NCBI RefSeq assembly: GCF_039349365.1 | Contig: NZ_CP134977.1 | Span: forward strand, 284,885 to 293,358 | DNA from: Buchnera aphidicola (Shivaphis celti) | GTDB lineage: Bacteria > Pseudomonadota > Gammaproteobacteria > Enterobacterales > Enterobacteriaceae | Reading direction: 5' to 3' | DNA: 8,474 bases | Shown here: one piece after another, positions 5,715 to 8,474 of the stretch | Layout of the letters: each line of letters begins with the position of its first letter | Position numbering within the stretch: the first letter of the stretch is position 1 | Program-made: the position numbers and the translations under genes | The notes under the pieces: generated by a model | The model's database searches: none | The model's input: the letters and a program-made list of their open reading frames with translations, nothing else | Told to the model about the DNA's origin: nothing

Positions 5715-7163
5715 TTAGACAGTACCACCAATAGTCAATTGAGATAGTTTTACTGTTGGTTGACCCACGCCAACAGGAACACTTTGTCCATCTTTCATAC
5801 AAATTCCTGTTCCACTATCCATTAAAAAATCATCAGCTACCATAGAAATAGCATTCATGACTTCTATTCCCGAACCAATTAATGTTGCTCCTTTAATAGG
5901 ATACATAATTTTTCCATTTTTTAATAAAAATGCTTTCGAAGTTGAAAAAACAAATCTTCCAGATGTAGTGTCTACTTGACCGCCAGAAAAATTTAATGCT
6001 AATATACCATATTTAATAGTATCAATAATCTCTAAAAAAGTTGACTTTCCTGGTAACATATAAGTATTTGTCATTCTTGGACGGGGTAAATATGCATATG
6101 ATTCTCTTCTTCCATTCCCAGTAACTGGAACATGCATCAATCGAGATGTTAATTTATCTTGCATATATTTTTTTAATATCCCATTTTTAACTAAAATATT
6201 ATATTGACCGACAGTTCCTTCATCGTCAATAGATATTGATCCTCGTTGATTTAACATCGTTCCATCATCTACTATAGTGCATAAAGAAGAAGCAATTTTT
6301 TTGTTCATTTGATTATAAAATATTGAACTTTTTTTAAGATTAAAATCAGCTTCTAAACCATGTCCTACCGCTTCATGTATCAAAATTCCAGGCCAACCTG
6401 ATCCTAAAACTACAGGAAATGTACCAGAAGGAGCAGATTTAGCTGATAAATTTAATAATGCCATTTCTACTGCTGAATGAATCCAAAAATCTAAATTTGT
6501 TTTTCCAGAATTATTTTCTTGATACAAAAAATTATATGTTGTTCTACCCCCTCCCCCACTATTTCCATATTCACGTTTTCCATTGTTTTCTACTAAAACA
6601 GAAATAGAAAGATTAAACAATGGGCGAATATCTGAACTTAAGATTCCGTCTGTCGATACAATTAAAATATTTTCATCTACACTATTTAATATTGCACGTA
6701 CTTCTGAAACACGATGATCTATTTTCCTTGCAGTAGAATTAATATAATTTAAAAGATGTACTTTGTCTATTTCAGTAAAACTATTAATAATACTTTGTTG
6801 AGAATAAACATGATTATGATATTTTTCAACGTATTTAATTTTCTTTTTTTGATCTATTAAACAAGAAAAACTACATGCTTGTTTTGCATGTTTAACTAAT
6901 TCATTTAAATTAATGTTGTCAGAATATGAAAAACCAGTAGTTTCATTTAAAATTACTCGAATACTAAATCCTTGATCAATATGATATTTATTTTCTTTAA
7001 TAATTTTATTTTCTAATATCCAAGATTCTGTAAATATAGATTGAAAATATATATCTGCATAATCTATTTTAAAACGTTGACAATCATTTAAAATAGATAA
7101 TACATCTTGTTTATTGATTCCATTAGATAATAATAAATTATAATATACAGATTCATGTATCAT
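5715..7163 (-). CDS. tldD: Metalloprotease subunit TldD
   Basis: TldD forms a heterodimeric zinc protease with TldE/PmbA; in E. coli it trims unfolded peptides such as pro-microcin B17 and degrades the CcdA antitoxin. I start it at 7163, giving 482 residues (E. coli 481). The in-frame ATG at 7175 lies just before the AGGGG ribosome-binding site that serves the 7163 ATG. Numbered from 7163, the HEAVGH zinc motif is at 263-268, inside GWPGILIHEAVGHGLEADF. The third zinc ligand is the Cys of GTGICMKDGQ at about 455. Also conserved are SGGGGR (202-207), VDDGTM, SIDDEGT, TGNGRRESYA, RMTNTYMLPGKST and a C-terminal GVGQPTV. Catalytic residues are intact, so the protein is probably active. Its pmbA partner is not in this window. 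It is divergent from aroQ and convergent with rplS. Confidence 0.96.
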   Translation of the reverse strand: MIHESVYYNLLLSNGINKQDVLSILNDCQRFKIDYADIYFQSIFTESWILENKIIKENKYHIDQGFSIRVILNETTGFSYSDNINLNELVKHAKQACSFSCLIDQKKKIKYVEKYHNHVYSQQSIINSFTEIDKVHLLNYINSTARKIDHRVSEVRAILNSVDENILIVSTDGILSSDIRPLFNLSISVLVENNGKREYGNSGGGGRTTYNFLYQENNSGKTNLDFWIHSAVEMALLNLSAKSAPSGTFPVVLGSGWPGILIHEAVGHGLEADFNLKKSSIFYNQMNKKIASSLCTIVDDGTMLNQRGSISIDDEGTVGQYNILVKNGILKKYMQDKLTSRLMHVPVTGNGRRESYAYLPRPRMTNTYMLPGKSTFLEIIDTIKYGILALNFSGGQVDTTSGRFVFSTSKAFLLKNGKIMYPIKGATLIGSGIEVMNAISMVADDFLMDSGTGICMKDGQSVPVGVGQPTVKLSQLTIGGTV

Positions 7164-7167
7164 ATTT

Positions 7168-7173
7168 CCCCTC
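7168..7173 (-). promoter_or_regulatory. Shine-Dalgarno that fixes the tldD start
   Basis: On the minus strand, GAGGGG is followed by AAAT and then the ATG at 7163. It overlaps the upstream in-frame ATG at 7175, which has no ribosome-binding site of its own. The spacing therefore favours the downstream start. Confidence 0.8.
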
Positions 7174-7194
7174 ATAAAAAAATAAAATTAAAAC

Positions 7195-7223
7195 TTTACA
7201 AAAAAAATCATATTACTTATTAT
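7195..7223 (+). promoter_or_regulatory. Candidate sigma-70 promoter for aroQ
   Basis: TTTACA (7195-7200) and TATTAT (7218-7223), each five of six matches to consensus, are separated by exactly 17 bases. The predicted start is near 7230, some 25 bases before the aroQ ATG. The -10 overlaps a minus-strand TATAAT (plus 7219-7224) that could belong to tldD, but that one has no recognisable -35. This is the best-formed promoter candidate in the window. Confidence 0.45.
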
Positions 7224-7254
7224 AAAAAAATAACATTTTTAAAATAAAAATATC

Positions 7255-7713
7255 ATGTATAAATTCAACATTCTATTATTAAATGGACCAAATTTAAATC
7301 TATTGGGAAAGAGAGAGTCAAATATATATGGAAACATTCCATTACAAAAGATAGTCGATAAATTACATCAACAGGCTAAAAAAATATATACCAAAATTAC
7401 CCACATACAATCTAATGCCGAACATATTCTAATTGATACGATTCATACAGCAAAAAAATACGATTATATTATTATTAACCCTGGAGCTCTGACACACACT
7501 AGTATATCATTAAGAGATGCATTTTTAGCAATACAAAAACCGTTTATTGAAGTACATATTTCTAATATATTTGTTAGAGAAAAATTTAGGTCAAAATCAT
7601 TTTTGTCAGATATTTCTAACGGAGTAATTTCTGGATTAGGAGTATATGGCTATTATGTAGCATTAAGAACTGCAGTGCATAGATTAAATTTAATAAAAAA
7701 AAAATCGCCATAA
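7255..7713 (+). CDS. aroQ: 3-dehydroquinate dehydratase, type II
   Basis: Third step of the shikimate pathway: removes water from 3-dehydroquinate to give 3-dehydroshikimate, via the dodecameric type II enzyme. This is unrelated to the AroD type I enzyme that E. coli uses. The 152-residue length is typical. Conserved active-site positions are visible: LNGPNLNLLGKRE (9-21) with R20, catalytic Y25 in NIYG, N75 and H81 in NPGALTHTSISLRDA (75-89), H101 in EVHISN (99-104), and R112 in EKFRSKS. No Shine-Dalgarno is evident and the predicted leader is short. With pheA in the same window it supports chorismate and phenylalanine supply. A 10-A run (7695-7704) falls in the last codons. It converges with rluD; the 50-base gap shows no clear terminator. 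Confidence 0.97.
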   Translation: MYKFNILLLNGPNLNLLGKRESNIYGNIPLQKIVDKLHQQAKKIYTKITHIQSNAEHILIDTIHTAKKYDYIIINPGALTHTSISLRDAFLAIQKPFIEVHISNIFVREKFRSKSFLSDISNGVISGLGVYGYYVALRTAVHRLNLIKKKSP

Positions 7714-7763
7714 TAATTCATAATCCATGCTATATTAAGTAAAATATTTTCATATATAAAAAA

Positions 7764-8474
7764 TTAAATATATTGCATCAATTCAATCATATCTTTAGGT
7801 AATTTCAAATAACAATCTATCACACATTGTGTTATTGGATGCAAAAATTTAATGTGACTAGCATGTAATGCTTGTCTTTGAAATGATTGAAGAAACGTAT
7901 AATCAAAATAAAATAACTTTTTTTTTAAATCATTCATATTAAAATTATAAACCGTATCACCAAATACTGGATGTTGAATAGACAACATATGTACTCTAAT
8001 TTGATGAGTTCTGCCAGAATACAAGGTTAAATAAACGTGTGTATTATGATGAAAATGTTGTATAATTTTATAATTAGTAATTGCCTTTTTCCCTTTATAA
8101 TGTATCATCATTCTATTTTTCTTATTTTTATCCCGCATAATTGGAACATCAATAATACCTCCTTGTATTAAAATACCAGAAATAAATGCATCGTATTCTC
8201 GAACAACTTTCCTTTTTTTAATTAAATCAATCATTTTATAGTATGTGTAAATATCCTTTGCAATAATCATTAAACCAGTTGTATTTTTATCTAAACGATG
8301 TACAATTCCTGCCCTGGGAACTACAGAAAGAAAATTATATTTTTTTAACAAAAAATTCAATAAAGTACCTGTTTTATTACCAGCTCCGGGATGAACAACT
8401 AGTCCTGCAGGTTTATTAATAATCAATATGTATTGATCTTCGTACATAACATTTATTTTCATAATCGTTTCTAC
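7764..8474 (-). CDS. rluD: 23S rRNA pseudouridine synthase RluD (5' end outside window)
   Basis: Makes pseudouridines at 1911, 1915 and 1917 in helix 69 of 23S rRNA, which matter for late 50S assembly and translation termination. The catalytic domain is complete: YEDQYILIINKPAGLVVHPGAGN, then VPRAGIVHRLDKNTTGLM with the catalytic Asp in HRLD, then SGRTHQIRVHM and QALHA. The VVHPGAGN and RAGIVHRLDK spacing matches RluD rather than RluC. An ATG at 8462 is in frame, but the reading frame stays open to the window edge (VETI precedes it). E. coli RluD has about 80 more N-terminal residues carrying an S4 RNA-binding domain, so 8462 is most likely an internal Met and the gene continues to the right. 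The C-terminus ends about 18 residues earlier than in E. coli. Confidence 0.92.
   Translation of the reverse strand, partial: VETIMKINVMYEDQYILIINKPAGLVVHPGAGNKTGTLLNFLLKKYNFLSVVPRAGIVHRLDKNTTGLMIIAKDIYTYYKMIDLIKKRKVVREYDAFISGILIQGGIIDVPIMRDKNKKNRMMIHYKGKKAITNYKIIQHFHHNTHVYLTLYSGRTHQIRVHMLSIQHPVFGDTVYNFNMNDLKKKLFYFDYTFLQSFQRQALHASHIKFLHPITQCVIDCYLKLPKDMIELMQYI

Noticed and set aside
5569..5802. Minus-strand open frame of 77 codons across the rplS end and tldD end
   Set aside because: It overlaps two certain genes in other frames and runs through the terminator hairpin; its composition is what A+T-rich antisense DNA gives.
7164..7175. ATG at 7175 as the tldD start
   Set aside because: The strong AGGGG ribosome-binding site lies after it and is correctly spaced for the ATG at 7163, which also restores the E. 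coli length.
7714..7763. Terminator between aroQ and rluD
   Set aside because: Only A/T palindromes such as AAAATATTTT at 7741-7750 are present, with no stable stem plus T-tract for either gene.

Overview
The window is a compact, very A+T-rich stretch of chromosome. It carries ten protein genes, nearly all on short intergenic gaps, and no mobile element, CRISPR array or RNA gene that I can see. The proteins are clearly gammaproteobacterial and align almost end to end with Escherichia coli counterparts, but they are enriched in Lys, Asn and Ile, and long A-runs sit inside the genes. Gene content and order, with pheA kept beside ffh and a type II dehydroquinase (AroQ), point to Buchnera aphidicola, the obligate aphid endosymbiont, or a very close relative. 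The strain cannot be named from this sequence alone.

Layout, left to right: (1) a minus-strand ribosomal operon rplM-rpsI (67-906), followed by a probable terminator hairpin at 24-50. (2) A divergent intergenic region (907-1087) with plausible back-to-back promoters. (3) A plus-strand series pheA, ffh, rpsP, rimM, trmD, rplS (1088-5657); the last four are the classic S16/RimM/TrmD/L19 operon. (4) A convergent junction with an 8-bp-stem hairpin whose T-tract points the right way for tldD, which is on the minus strand. (5) A divergent tldD/aroQ gap with a good sigma-70-like promoter for aroQ. (6) aroQ on the plus strand, converging with a minus-strand rluD whose 5' end lies beyond the right edge.

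Functionally, most of the window serves translation and protein targeting: ribosomal proteins S9, L13, S16 and L19, ribosome maturation (RimM), tRNA m1G37 methylation (TrmD), 23S rRNA pseudouridylation (RluD) and the signal recognition particle protein Ffh. The other theme is phenylalanine supply: AroQ makes 3-dehydroshikimate on the way to chorismate, and PheA converts chorismate to phenylpyruvate. In an aphid symbiont this supports the host's Phe and Tyr needs. PheA keeps every catalytic residue I could check, but both phenylalanine-binding motifs of its regulatory domain are changed and no pheL-type attenuator is visible, so feedback control appears to be lost.

This is essentially a core region of a reduced genome, and I found no previously undescribed system. 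The points most worth a second look are the altered PheA regulatory site, the near loss of methionine from the Ffh M domain, an Asp-to-Glu change at the expected catalytic position of TrmD, and A-tracts of 10 to 13 bases inside almost every gene.
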